From Vulcanimicrobiota bacterium (lineage in GTDB: Bacteria; Vulcanimicrobiota; Vulcanimicrobiia; Vulcanimicrobiales; Vulcanimicrobiaceae): DNA of 64,000 bases. The stretch lies in the NCBI GenBank assembly GCA_027452165.1, contig DAIDGX010000013.1, forward strand, positions 1 to 64,000. The letters are read 5' to 3'. The stretch's first letter is position 1. The number at the start of each line of letters is the position of its first letter. Under the pieces are notes generated by a model that was given only the letters and a program-made list of their open reading frames with translations, was not told the origin of the DNA and made no database searches. A program made the translations under genes and the position numbers. Shown here piece by piece: positions 33,798 through 41,056 of the stretch.

Positions 33798-34587
33798 CCT
33801 CGCGGCTCTTTTCGCGCTTGCCGCCGTCCTCATGACGGCGGCTTGCGCGCACCAAGCGCCTGAAAGCGCAACGCCCCTCTATGACCCGCAGACGTTGCCG
33901 AGCGGCCCGCTCGGTGCGTCGATCAAGCTCGGTCACGACATCATCATGAACCCGCAGAAGTATGTTCCGAACGACGTGGTTGCCGATATGTCGTGTGGAG
34001 CGTGTCACATCGCTGGTGGCACGATCAAACGCGGCGGCACGCTCGTTGGCGTTTACGCGCGGTTTCCGCAATGGAACAAGCGCTCCAAGCGCGTGATCAC
34101 CGTGCAGGATCGTATCGCGGAGTGCTTTCTGTATAGTATGAACGGCAAACCGCCAGCATACACGAGCAAAGAGATGAACGCGATGGTCGCATATATCGCG
34201 TATCTCTCGCGCAAAGTTCCAGTCGGCGCCAAAGAGGATCCGACGCAGCGTTTCATCGTCAAGACCCCGTCGGCGCCACCGGATTTGGCCCGCGGTGGGG
34301 CGCTCTATGCGCAGAAATGCTCGCTGTGCCATCAGGCAAACGGCGGCGGCGTGCACGGCGCGTTTCCGCCTCTGTGGGGCCCCAAGTCCTTCAATAACGG
34401 CGCAGGTATGTCGCACCTTGCGATGATGACCGGCTTCGTGAAATACAATATGCCGAAGAATGCACCCGGCACGCTTTCGCTCCAAGAAGCGTACGATATC
34501 TCCGGTTGGGTTCTCTCGCATGCGCGTCCCAAGTTCCAAAAGGGTCGCATGATCGTACAACCGGCAATGCCAGCGAAGTTCTTCTAG
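33778..34587 (+). CDS. tsdA: Dihaem c-type cytochrome lipoprotein, TsdA-like thiosulfate dehydrogenase
   Basis: TsdA couples two thiosulfates to tetrathionate and passes electrons to the respiratory chain. The 269-residue protein has a lipobox (MTAAC, Cys23), so it is probably membrane-tethered. Haem sites are CGACH (73-77) and CSLCH (181-185). Between them, DRIAECFLYSMNGKPP contains Cys116 in the same context as the Cys haem ligand of TsdA; Met residues near 211-225 may ligate the second haem. These features favour TsdA over a generic dihaem cytochrome. It overlaps the preceding gene and is followed 1 base later by the YeiH-type gene. Confidence 0.82.
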   Translation: MPRLRFNLAALFALAAVLMTAACAHQAPESATPLYDPQTLPSGPLGASIKLGHDIIMNPQKYVPNDVVADMSCGACHIAGGTIKRGGTLVGVYARFPQWNKRSKRVITVQDRIAECFLYSMNGKPPAYTSKEMNAMVAYIAYLSRKVPVGAKEDPTQRFIVKTPSAPPDLARGGALYAQKCSLCHQANGGGVHGAFPPLWGPKSFNNGAGMSHLAMMTGFVKYNMPKNAPGTLSLQEAYDISGWVLSHARPKFQKGRMIVQPAMPAKFF

Positions 34588-34588
34588 C

Positions 34589-35557
34589 ATGGTTGGGTTT
34601 TTGCTCTGTTTCGCCGTGGCGCTCGTCGCCACGGTGCTCGGCGACGCCATGCCGATCGTCGGCGCGCCGGTCATCGCGATCTTGCTCGGTGTCGTCATCG
34701 CGATCGTGCGTCCGCCGTCGGCCGCACTCAAGCCGGGCATCCTCTTCTCGGCAAAGCAGTTGCTGCAGTGGTCGATCGTGCTGCTCGGCGCAAACTTGAG
34801 CCTGAGTGAGATCGTGCATGGTGGTGCAACCTCGTTGCCCGTCATGCTGGGTACGTTCGTCATCGTGCTGGTCTTAGCGTACGTGCTCGGCGGCATGCTG
34901 GGACTCGATCGTGACCTGCGCCGGCTCCTCGGTGTCGGCACCGCCATCTGCGGCGGCTCGGCCATCGCCGCGCTCTCGAGCGTGATCGAGGCGGACTCCG
35001 CCGATATCGCTTATGCGCTCGGCGCGGTCTTTCTGTTCAACGTGGTCGCGGTCGTGCTCTTTCCGCCGATCGGTCACTTGTTCCACTTCACGCAGTCGGC
35101 GTTCGGGTTATGGGCCGGCACGGCGATCAACGATACGTCGTCGGTTGTAGCCGCAGCGTTTGCTTTCGGACATCAAGCCGGTACATCGGCGGTGATCGTG
35201 AAGTTGACGCGTACCACGCTCATCGTGCCGATCGTGTTGTTCTACGCATGGCGGCGCGTCGCGCAATCGCGCGGCGGCGAGCGCGTCGATCTGCGCGCGA
35301 TCATGCCGTGGTTCATTCTGTGGTTTCTTTTCGCTGCGACGTTAAACTCGTTTGGGTTGATCCCGGCGGCCGTGCAGGCACCGCTTCAAAAGCTCGCGCT
35401 CTTCGCGATCGTCGTCGCGCTCGCAGGCGTGGGTCTGGGTACCGACGTGGCCAAGATTCGGAGCGCCGGCCTGCGCCCGCTCGCGCTCGGCGCGATGCTG
35501 TGGGTCGCCATCTCCTTCGCGAGCCTCGGTATCGCAGCGTTGACGAAGGTATTGTGA
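34589..35557 (+). CDS. YeiH/UPF0324-family putative sulfate or sulfite exporter
   Basis: The 322-residue membrane protein has about ten hydrophobic segments and family motifs: IVLLGANLSLSEI, GVGTAICGGSAIAALSSVI, LWAGTAINDTSSVVAAAFAFG and VKLTRTTLIVPIVL. It lies directly behind the TsdA-like cytochrome gene. YeiH proteins are annotated as sulfate exporters on thin evidence; regulation by sulfite-responsive YeiE in enterobacteria supports a sulfur-oxyanion role. A perfect GC hairpin 130 bases downstream marks the end of the cluster. Confidence 0.85.
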   Translation: MVGFLLCFAVALVATVLGDAMPIVGAPVIAILLGVVIAIVRPPSAALKPGILFSAKQLLQWSIVLLGANLSLSEIVHGGATSLPVMLGTFVIVLVLAYVLGGMLGLDRDLRRLLGVGTAICGGSAIAALSSVIEADSADIAYALGAVFLFNVVAVVLFPPIGHLFHFTQSAFGLWAGTAINDTSSVVAAAFAFGHQAGTSAVIVKLTRTTLIVPIVLFYAWRRVAQSRGGERVDLRAIMPWFILWFLFAATLNSFGLIPAAVQAPLQKLALFAIVVALAGVGLGTDVAKIRSAGLRPLALGAMLWVAISFASLGIAALTKVL

Positions 35558-35742
35558 GCGCGATCGCCTCCGGACGGTGCGGGGGTGGAGCAAGCGTGGG
35601 CTGGGCCATACGGGGAGCGTAGCGCCCCTGGTCGTAGGCTGGGGTGCGCGGGCGGGGTTAGACTGATCGGTGGTTAACCTTCCTGATTCGGGCCCCGTTT
35701 TCGGGGCCCGCACCTAGCTCGTAGGACGGAGTAGAACAGAAC
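35558..35742. other. Gap between the sulfur cluster and the 2-oxoglutarate dehydrogenase gene
   Basis: The 185-bp gap is mostly GC-rich with no credible ORF. It holds the hairpin at 35689-35710 and, after it, GGACGGAG about 12-15 bases before the GTG start at 35743. No clear sigma70-type promoter is visible. Confidence 0.4.
35689..35710. terminator. Perfect 9-bp GC hairpin after yeiH-like gene
   Basis: CGGGCCCCG and CGGGGCCCG flank a TTTT loop. The stem is all GC and there is no U-tract. It is 130 bases after yeiH and 32 bases before the dehydrogenase start, so it could be the terminator of the sulfur cluster or part of the leader of the next gene. Confidence 0.55.
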
Positions 35743-38700
35743 GTGACGGACGCGGTCGTCAAAGTGACCCTCCCGGAGATGGGGGAGTCGGTTGCCGAGG
35801 GCTCCATCGTGGAGTGGCGCAAGAAGGTTGGCGATTTCGTCACCGAGGGCGACACCCTGGTCGATGTGACGACCGACAAGGTGGACGTCGAGGTGCCGGC
35901 AACGGCATCGGGCGTGATCACGCAGCTCTTCGGCGGCGAGGGCGATGCGGTCGCTGTCGGCGCCGTGCTCGCCGAGATCGACACCACGAAAGCCGCTTCC
36001 GGGAACGGGAAAGCCGGCACGAACGGGCATGCGGCCACGAACGGCGCCACCCCGGCCGTTGCGCCCGAACGCAAAGGCCCGCCGCACCTCGTCGCCGTGA
36101 CGCTGCCCGAGATGGGCGAGTCGGTCACCGAGGGGTCGATCGTCGAGTTTCGCGTGAAGCCCGGGCAGTACGTGCACGAGGGCGACACCATTGCCGATGT
36201 GACCACCGACAAGGTGGACGTCGAGGTGCCGGCTCCCGCCGCGGGCGAGGTTACGCAACTCTTTGGTGCGGCCGGAGACACGATCGCGGTCGGCGCGAAA
36301 CTCGCCGAGATCGACGTCAACGCGCCCATGCAACAGGCGCAAGGCGTCGTAGCCAAGCCGCAGGGTGACCACACAGCCGCCGCTGTACCGGCCGCCGGTG
36401 CGGCGTCTCTCGCCCCGTCGAGCGCATCGAAGGGCGAGGCGCTTGCGACCGCGCAAGCGCGGCGCATCGCGCGCAAGCAAGATTTGGATCTGCGCCTCGT
36501 GCGCGGGTCGGGCCCGGATGGGCTCATCATGCGCGCCGACGTGCTGGCGCAAGCCGAACAGGCGCGCCGCAAACCCGCTGCGGCCGCAGCGGGGAATCTG
36601 CCGCCGCTTCCGCCGGTTGCTGCAAACGCAACCGTGACACCGCTCAAGGGTCCGGCTGCGGCGCTTGCGGGATACATGGATCTCTCGCTTACGATTCCAA
36701 CCGCGACCAGTTTCCGCACGCTGCCGGTGGACACGCTCGATGCGCGTCGCAAAGAGCTCAACGGCGCGCTCGCTTCGGCCGGACGCAAAGAGAAGGTCTC
36801 GTTTACGCACCTCATTGCCTACGCGATGGTGCGCGCGGCAAGCGAGATGCCGTTCATCACGTATAGCTTCCGTCGTGACGCGAACGGTGCGCCGGTGCGT
36901 GTGGAGCCCGGCATTCACCTGGGCCTCGCGGTCGATTCCGAACGCAAAGACGGGACGCGCTTCCTCGTGGTCCCGGTCATCAAGAACGCGGACGCGCTCG
37001 ATTTCGCCGGATTTTTCGCGCAGTATCAAACCTTGGTTGATAAGGCGCGTGACAACAAACTCGGCGCCGACGATCTGCAAGGCGCGTCGTTCACGCTGAC
37101 CAATCCGGGCGGCATCGGTACGGTCGCGTCGGTTCCGCGTCTGATGGCGGGACAGGGCGCGATTCTTGCAACCGGCGCGATCGGCTATCCGCCGGGCTTC
37201 GGCAACCTACCCGACGCGACGGCGAAGTCGCTCGGTATCAGCAAGATCATGCAGATGACGAGCACGTACGATCACCGCGTCGTGCAGGGCGCGCAGTCGG
37301 GTGAATATCTGCGCCGCGTCGATCAACTTTTGCAAGGCAAAGACGGCTTCTACGAGACGGTCTTCGCTGCGCTCGGGCTCACCGCGGGGCCGCTGAAGCT
37401 GGAGTCACCGCGGAGCAGCGACGGGATGGTATCGGCCAAATCTTCAGCGATTCCGGATAAAATCGTGCCGAGCGACGAGATGCTGCGCGCCGTTGCGGCC
37501 GCGATGGCGATCGTCTCGGGCTACCGCACGCATGGGCACCTTGCCGCGCAACTTGATCCGCTCGGCTCCGCTCCGCTCGGCGATCCGAAACTCGATCCCG
37601 CATCGTACGGCCTGACGCCGGCACTTCAAGCCGCGATTCCGGCCTCGGTGCTCAACGTCAAAGTTCCGGGCAACACGCTTGCCGATATTCTGCCGCGCTT
37701 GAAAGAGACGTACAGCTCGACGATCGCGTACGAATTCGAACACATTTCGAACACCGATCAGCGTCGCTGGTTGCGAGAAACGATCGAAAGCGGCACGCAC
37801 AAGGTCGCGCTCTCGCCGCAGCGGCAAATCGAAGTATTGCAGCGTCTCACCAAGGTTGAGACGTTCGAACGCTACATCCGCAAGACGTTCCTTGGGCAGA
37901 AGAGCTTCTCGGGCGAGGGCCTCGACGTGATGGTTCCGATGCTCGAAGAGATGCTTGACATGTTTGCCGACGACGGTACGCCGAACGCGGTGATGGGGAT
38001 GGCGCATCGCGGCCGCCTGAGCGTGATCGCGCACGTCGTGAACATGCCGTACGAAGAGCTGCTCGGTGAGTTCGAAGCGGCTCACCAGCGCGGCGAGGTG
38101 TCGAGCGACGACGACGTGACGGGCGACGTGAAGTATCACCACGGCGCAACCGGCGTCTATACCACGACGAGCGGCAAGCAAATCATGGTGACGCTGCAGC
38201 ACAATCCGTCGCACTTGGAGGCGGTCGATCCGGTCGTCGAAGGGCGCACGCGCGCGCTGCAAAGCGACCACACCCACGCGCTTCCGGAACTCGACGTCAA
38301 GAAGGCAGCGCCCGTACTCATTCACGGCGATGCGGCGTTCACGGGTCAAGGCATCATCTCGGAAGTCTTCAACCTCCAGTCGCTCAAAGGCTATGCGACC
38401 GGCGGCACCGTGCACTTGATCGCGAACAATCAGATCGGGTTTACCACCGATTCGCCCGACTCACGTTCGACGCGCTACGCCTCGGATTTGGCGAAGGGCT
38501 TTGATGCGCCCATCATTCACGTCAACGCCGATGACGTGGACGCGTGCATCTCGGCAGTGCACCTGGCGATCGAGTTCCGCAAGCGATTCGCGCGCGACGT
38601 CGTGATCGATCTGATTGGCTATCGCCGCTTCGGGCACAACGAACAAGACGAACCTGCGTACACCCAGCCGCTGATGTACGAAAAGATCAAATCGCATCCG

Positions 38701-40047
38701 ACGGCACGTGAACTTTTTGCGAACAAGCTGATCGCGCAGGGCGTGATCTCGGCCGATGCGGCAAACGGGATGATTGCCGATGCCACCGCGCGTTTGCAGG
38801 AGGCTTACAAGAACATCAAGGCCGCGCAGGGCAAGGGCATGATCGAGAAGATCAGCGCCTCGGCCCCGCTGCCGACCGCCACGCTCGTGCCGATCGACAA
38901 GACGCAGTTGCTCAAGTGGACCGAGGATTTGGTCGCCGTTCCGCAGGGCTTTGTGATCAACAAAAAGCTCGTCACGCAGTTCGAGCGACGCCGCGCCTTG
39001 ATCGCAGGCAAAGGACTCGTGGACTGGGGCATGTCCGAAGGGCTCGCGTTCGCGTCGCTGCTTGCATCCGGCGTGCCGATACGCATATCGGGGCAAGATA
39101 CCGAACGCGGAACGTTCAGCCATCGTCATGCACTCTTGCACGACCCGGCGAGCAACTCCGAATACGTGCCGCTCCAGCATCTAAAGGAGTCGAAGGCGAG
39201 CTTCGAGATTCACAATAGCCCGCTCTCCGAGTATGCGTGCCTTGGATTCGAATACGGTTACGCCGTGGCGGTACCGAGGGCGCTCGTGCTGTGGGAAGCG
39301 CAATTTGGCGATTTCGTCAACGGCGCGCAGATCATCATCGACCAATTTATTGCGGCCGGGCAGGCGAAGTGGGGGCAGACTGCGCGTCTCACGCTGCTGC
39401 TGCCACACGGGTACGAAGGTCAGGGCCCGGAACACTCGAGCGCACGGCTCGAGCGATTCCTGCAGCTAGCGGCCGAGAACAACCTGCGCGTTGCGTATCC
39501 GTCGAACGCGGGCAATTACTTCCACCTGTTGCGTACGCAGGCAAGCACGCCGAATCCGGTACCGCTGATCGTGATGACGCCGAAGTCGCTCCTGCGCGCC
39601 GAGACGGCCGCCGGATCGATCGACGACATGGCGACCGGCGAGTTCAAGCCGGTGATCGACGATCCGAACGCAACCGACAAGAAGAAGATCGAACGCATCT
39701 TGCTCTGCACGGGGAAGGTGTACTACGATCTGCTCGCGTCAGAGCTCTACGGCAAAATGAAGAAGACGGCGATCGTCCGCATCGAACAGCTTTCACCGAT
39801 GCCCGGCGCCGAGATCAACGCCGTCCTCGACACCTACCCGAATCTCAAATCACTCGTGTGGGTGCAAGAAGAGCCGAAAAACATGGGCGCCCGCGCATAC
39901 GTGCGTCGCCGTTTGCTCGAGAAGCTCACGAAGCCGCTCGACATCGGTTACGCCGGCCGCGGCTATCGCGCATCCCCGTCGGAAGGCTACCCCGGCGCGC
40001 ACGCGGTCGAGCAAGAGCGCTTGATCACGATGGCGCTGACGGAGTAG
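35743..40047 (+). CDS. Fused 2-oxoglutarate dehydrogenase: two lipoyl domains, PSBD, E2 and E1
   Basis: The 1434-residue protein combines the first two activities of the 2-oxoglutarate dehydrogenase complex of the TCA cycle. Two lipoyl domains (about 6-80 and 117-191) each carry DVTTDKVDVEVP, with lipoyl lysines at 46 and 157. An Ala/Pro linker leads to a peripheral-subunit-binding domain (about 233-270). The E2 acyltransferase core (about 320-540) has its catalytic His511 in YDHRVVQGAQSGEYL, the QG form of actinobacterial OdhA/Kgd. The E1 part (about 600-1434) has AMGMAHRGRLSV-type and GHNEQDEPAYTQP motifs for thiamine diphosphate and Mg. Mycobacterial Kgd has E2 core plus E1 but no lipoyl domains, so this is a more complete fusion. 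The start is GTG. No E3 gene is nearby. Confidence 0.93.
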   Translation: MTDAVVKVTLPEMGESVAEGSIVEWRKKVGDFVTEGDTLVDVTTDKVDVEVPATASGVITQLFGGEGDAVAVGAVLAEIDTTKAASGNGKAGTNGHAATNGATPAVAPERKGPPHLVAVTLPEMGESVTEGSIVEFRVKPGQYVHEGDTIADVTTDKVDVEVPAPAAGEVTQLFGAAGDTIAVGAKLAEIDVNAPMQQAQGVVAKPQGDHTAAAVPAAGAASLAPSSASKGEALATAQARRIARKQDLDLRLVRGSGPDGLIMRADVLAQAEQARRKPAAAAAGNLPPLPPVAANATVTPLKGPAAALAGYMDLSLTIPTATSFRTLPVDTLDARRKELNGALASAGRKEKVSFTHLIAYAMVRAASEMPFITYSFRRDANGAPVRVEPGIHLGLAVDSERKDGTRFLVVPVIKNADALDFAGFFAQYQTLVDKARDNKLGADDLQGASFTLTNPGGIGTVASVPRLMAGQGAILATGAIGYPPGFGNLPDATAKSLGISKIMQMTSTYDHRVVQGAQSGEYLRRVDQLLQGKDGFYETVFAALGLTAGPLKLESPRSSDGMVSAKSSAIPDKIVPSDEMLRAVAAAMAIVSGYRTHGHLAAQLDPLGSAPLGDPKLDPASYGLTPALQAAIPASVLNVKVPGNTLADILPRLKETYSSTIAYEFEHISNTDQRRWLRETIESGTHKVALSPQRQIEVLQRLTKVETFERYIRKTFLGQKSFSGEGLDVMVPMLEEMLDMFADDGTPNAVMGMAHRGRLSVIAHVVNMPYEELLGEFEAAHQRGEVSSDDDVTGDVKYHHGATGVYTTTSGKQIMVTLQHNPSHLEAVDPVVEGRTRALQSDHTHALPELDVKKAAPVLIHGDAAFTGQGIISEVFNLQSLKGYATGGTVHLIANNQIGFTTDSPDSRSTRYASDLAKGFDAPIIHVNADDVDACISAVHLAIEFRKRFARDVVIDLIGYRRFGHNEQDEPAYTQPLMYEKIKSHPTARELFANKLIAQGVISADAANGMIADATARLQEAYKNIKAAQGKGMIEKISASAPLPTATLVPIDKTQLLKWTEDLVAVPQGFVINKKLVTQFERRRALIAGKGLVDWGMSEGLAFASLLASGVPIRISGQDTERGTFSHRHALLHDPASNSEYVPLQHLKESKASFEIHNSPLSEYACLGFEYGYAVAVPRALVLWEAQFGDFVNGAQIIIDQFIAAGQAKWGQTARLTLLLPHGYEGQGPEHSSARLERFLQLAAENNLRVAYPSNAGNYFHLLRTQASTPNPVPLIVMTPKSLLRAETAAGSIDDMATGEFKPVIDDPNATDKKKIERILLCTGKVYYDLLASELYGKMKKTAIVRIEQLSPMPGAEINAVLDTYPNLKSLVWVQEEPKNMGARAYVRRRLLEKLTKPLDIGYAGRGYRASPSEGYPGAHAVEQERLITMALTE

Positions 40048-40060
40048 CGACGGCGCGCAG

Positions 40061-40252
40061 GTGAAGGACGCGAAAAGAAGCGCACGCTTGAACCTGGTGG
40101 CGGGCATCTTGTTCACGCTCGTTGCGTTGCTGCACGCCTTTGGGCCCTACAAGCACGACAAGGTTTGGACCGTTGTTCTGGTGTTCCAGGTGCTGCTTGC
40201 GGCGCTCTATTGGGTGATCGTTTATCGCGCCTTTCGCGTAGCATCGCGATAG
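40061..40252 (+). CDS. Small two-helix membrane protein, unknown function
   Basis: The 63-residue ORF with a GTG start has two hydrophobic helices (LVAGILFTLVALLHAFG and VVLVFQVLLAALYWVIVY) separated by a short charged loop (PYKHDK). It lies 13 bases after the dehydrogenase gene and 5 bases before the next gene, so it is probably translated in the same transcript. I do not recognise a family. Hydrophobic ordering with positive ends makes a real gene more likely than chance, but it remains hypothetical. Confidence 0.55.
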   Translation: MKDAKRSARLNLVAGILFTLVALLHAFGPYKHDKVWTVVLVFQVLLAALYWVIVYRAFRVASR

Positions 40253-40257
40253 CCGGC

Positions 40258-40638
40258 GTGTCGCACGAGAAGCACGCGGCCGGCGAAGCGCTGATGCGCA
40301 AGATCGACGGCGACAAGGTTACCGACAACCTACTTGCCGCGTACGCCGAGATCGCGCCGGAGTTCTCGCGCTATCTGGTTGATTTCGCCTTCGGCGAGAT
40401 CTATGCGCGCGAGGGGGATCTGCGCCAGCGCGAGCTCGTCGCGATTTCAGCGCTCGCTACGATGGGCGGCTGCGACGCGCAGCTTGAGACCCACGTGCAC
40501 GGCGCGTTCAACGTGGGTCTCTCGCGGGCCGAGATTGTCGAAGCGGTGATGACGCTGATTCCCTATATCGGCTTTCCGAAGGCCCTCAACGCCATGGCGG
40601 TGGTCAAGCGTGTGGTTGAGAAGCGGCGAGGGGCGTAA
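40258..40638 (+). CDS. Carboxymuconolactone decarboxylase (CMD)/AhpD-like family protein
   Basis: The ~126-residue protein matches the all-helical CMD fold: FGEIYAREGDLRQRELVAISALATMGGCDAQLETHVHGAFNVGLSRAEIVEAVMTLIPYIGFPKALNAM. The central His (THVHGAFNVG) is the conserved CMD histidine, but the CxxC redox pair of AhpD is absent, so it is closer to the decarboxylase-like or uncharacterised branch. GTG 40258 is taken as the start; ATG 40291 is an alternative. The substrate is unknown. Its 3' end overlaps a convergent small secreted-protein gene by 76 bases. Confidence 0.8.
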   Translation: MSHEKHAAGEALMRKIDGDKVTDNLLAAYAEIAPEFSRYLVDFAFGEIYAREGDLRQRELVAISALATMGGCDAQLETHVHGAFNVGLSRAEIVEAVMTLIPYIGFPKALNAMAVVKRVVEKRRGA

Positions 40639-40988
40639 CCGCTGCTGTACCCGTTGTTGCCGTTGCCGGTAATCGTGCAGTAGTCGTTACTGCAGGCGAC
40701 TTGCTCGCCCTGATGGCTCGGATACCACGAATAGCCGTTGGGTGCTACCACGTGGCCGTCGGCATACACGGTGCTGCCATCGGAGAGATAGCCGATCACC
40801 TCGTGCGCGACGTGGTTCTTGTGCTCTACGTTTGCTGCCGTGGCGATTGCAGCGATACCGAGCGCGATGCCGATTATCGTGCGCGTGCGCGCGGCGCTAT
40901 CCGCGCGCGCGGGCGCGGGCATGCTCGTGAACACGAAGCCGGCAAGTGCGATCGCGGCGACGGTCGAGCGGATAAGGGATGTATTCAT
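40563..40988 (-). CDS. Small secreted protein, unknown function
   Basis: The 141-residue ORF starts with a clear signal peptide (MNTSLIRSTVAAIALAGFVFTSMPAPARA), then a hydrophobic Ala/Ile segment (TIIGIALGIAAIATAANV) and a Tyr/Gly/Asn-rich part (SDGSTVYADGHVVAPNGYSWYPSHQGEQVACSNDYC). The first ~115 residues look genuine. The last ~25 run antisense to the CMD gene and may be the result of a lost stop codon. No family is recognised; the second hydrophobic stretch suggests it may stay membrane-attached. Confidence 0.55.
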   Translation of the reverse strand: MNTSLIRSTVAAIALAGFVFTSMPAPARADSAARTRTIIGIALGIAAIATAANVEHKNHVAHEVIGYLSDGSTVYADGHVVAPNGYSWYPSHQGEQVACSNDYCTITGNGNNGYSSGYAPRRFSTTRLTTAMALRAFGKPI

Positions 40989-40999
40989 ATCGGGAAAAC

Positions 41000-41037
41000 G
41001 TTGAGAGGCGACCCGGAGTTCCCGGTCGCCTCTCAAC
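41000..41037 (-). terminator. Rho-independent terminator of the prolyl oligopeptidase gene
   Basis: GTTGAGAGGCGACC (41000-41013) pairs perfectly with GGTCGCCTCTCAAC (41024-41037), a 14-bp stem with a 10-base loop. In the minus direction it follows the oligopeptidase stop and is followed by GTTTTCCC, a short U-run. Confidence 0.75.
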
Positions 41038-41056
41038 ACCTTGTCAGCTTTGTGAA

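Noticed and set aside
35743-40047. Sequencing error joining separate sucB and sucA genes
   Set aside because: The frame is continuous for 1434 codons, the E2-E1 order matches actinobacterial OdhA/Kgd, and the E2 active site has the same QG form. A fusion is the better explanation.
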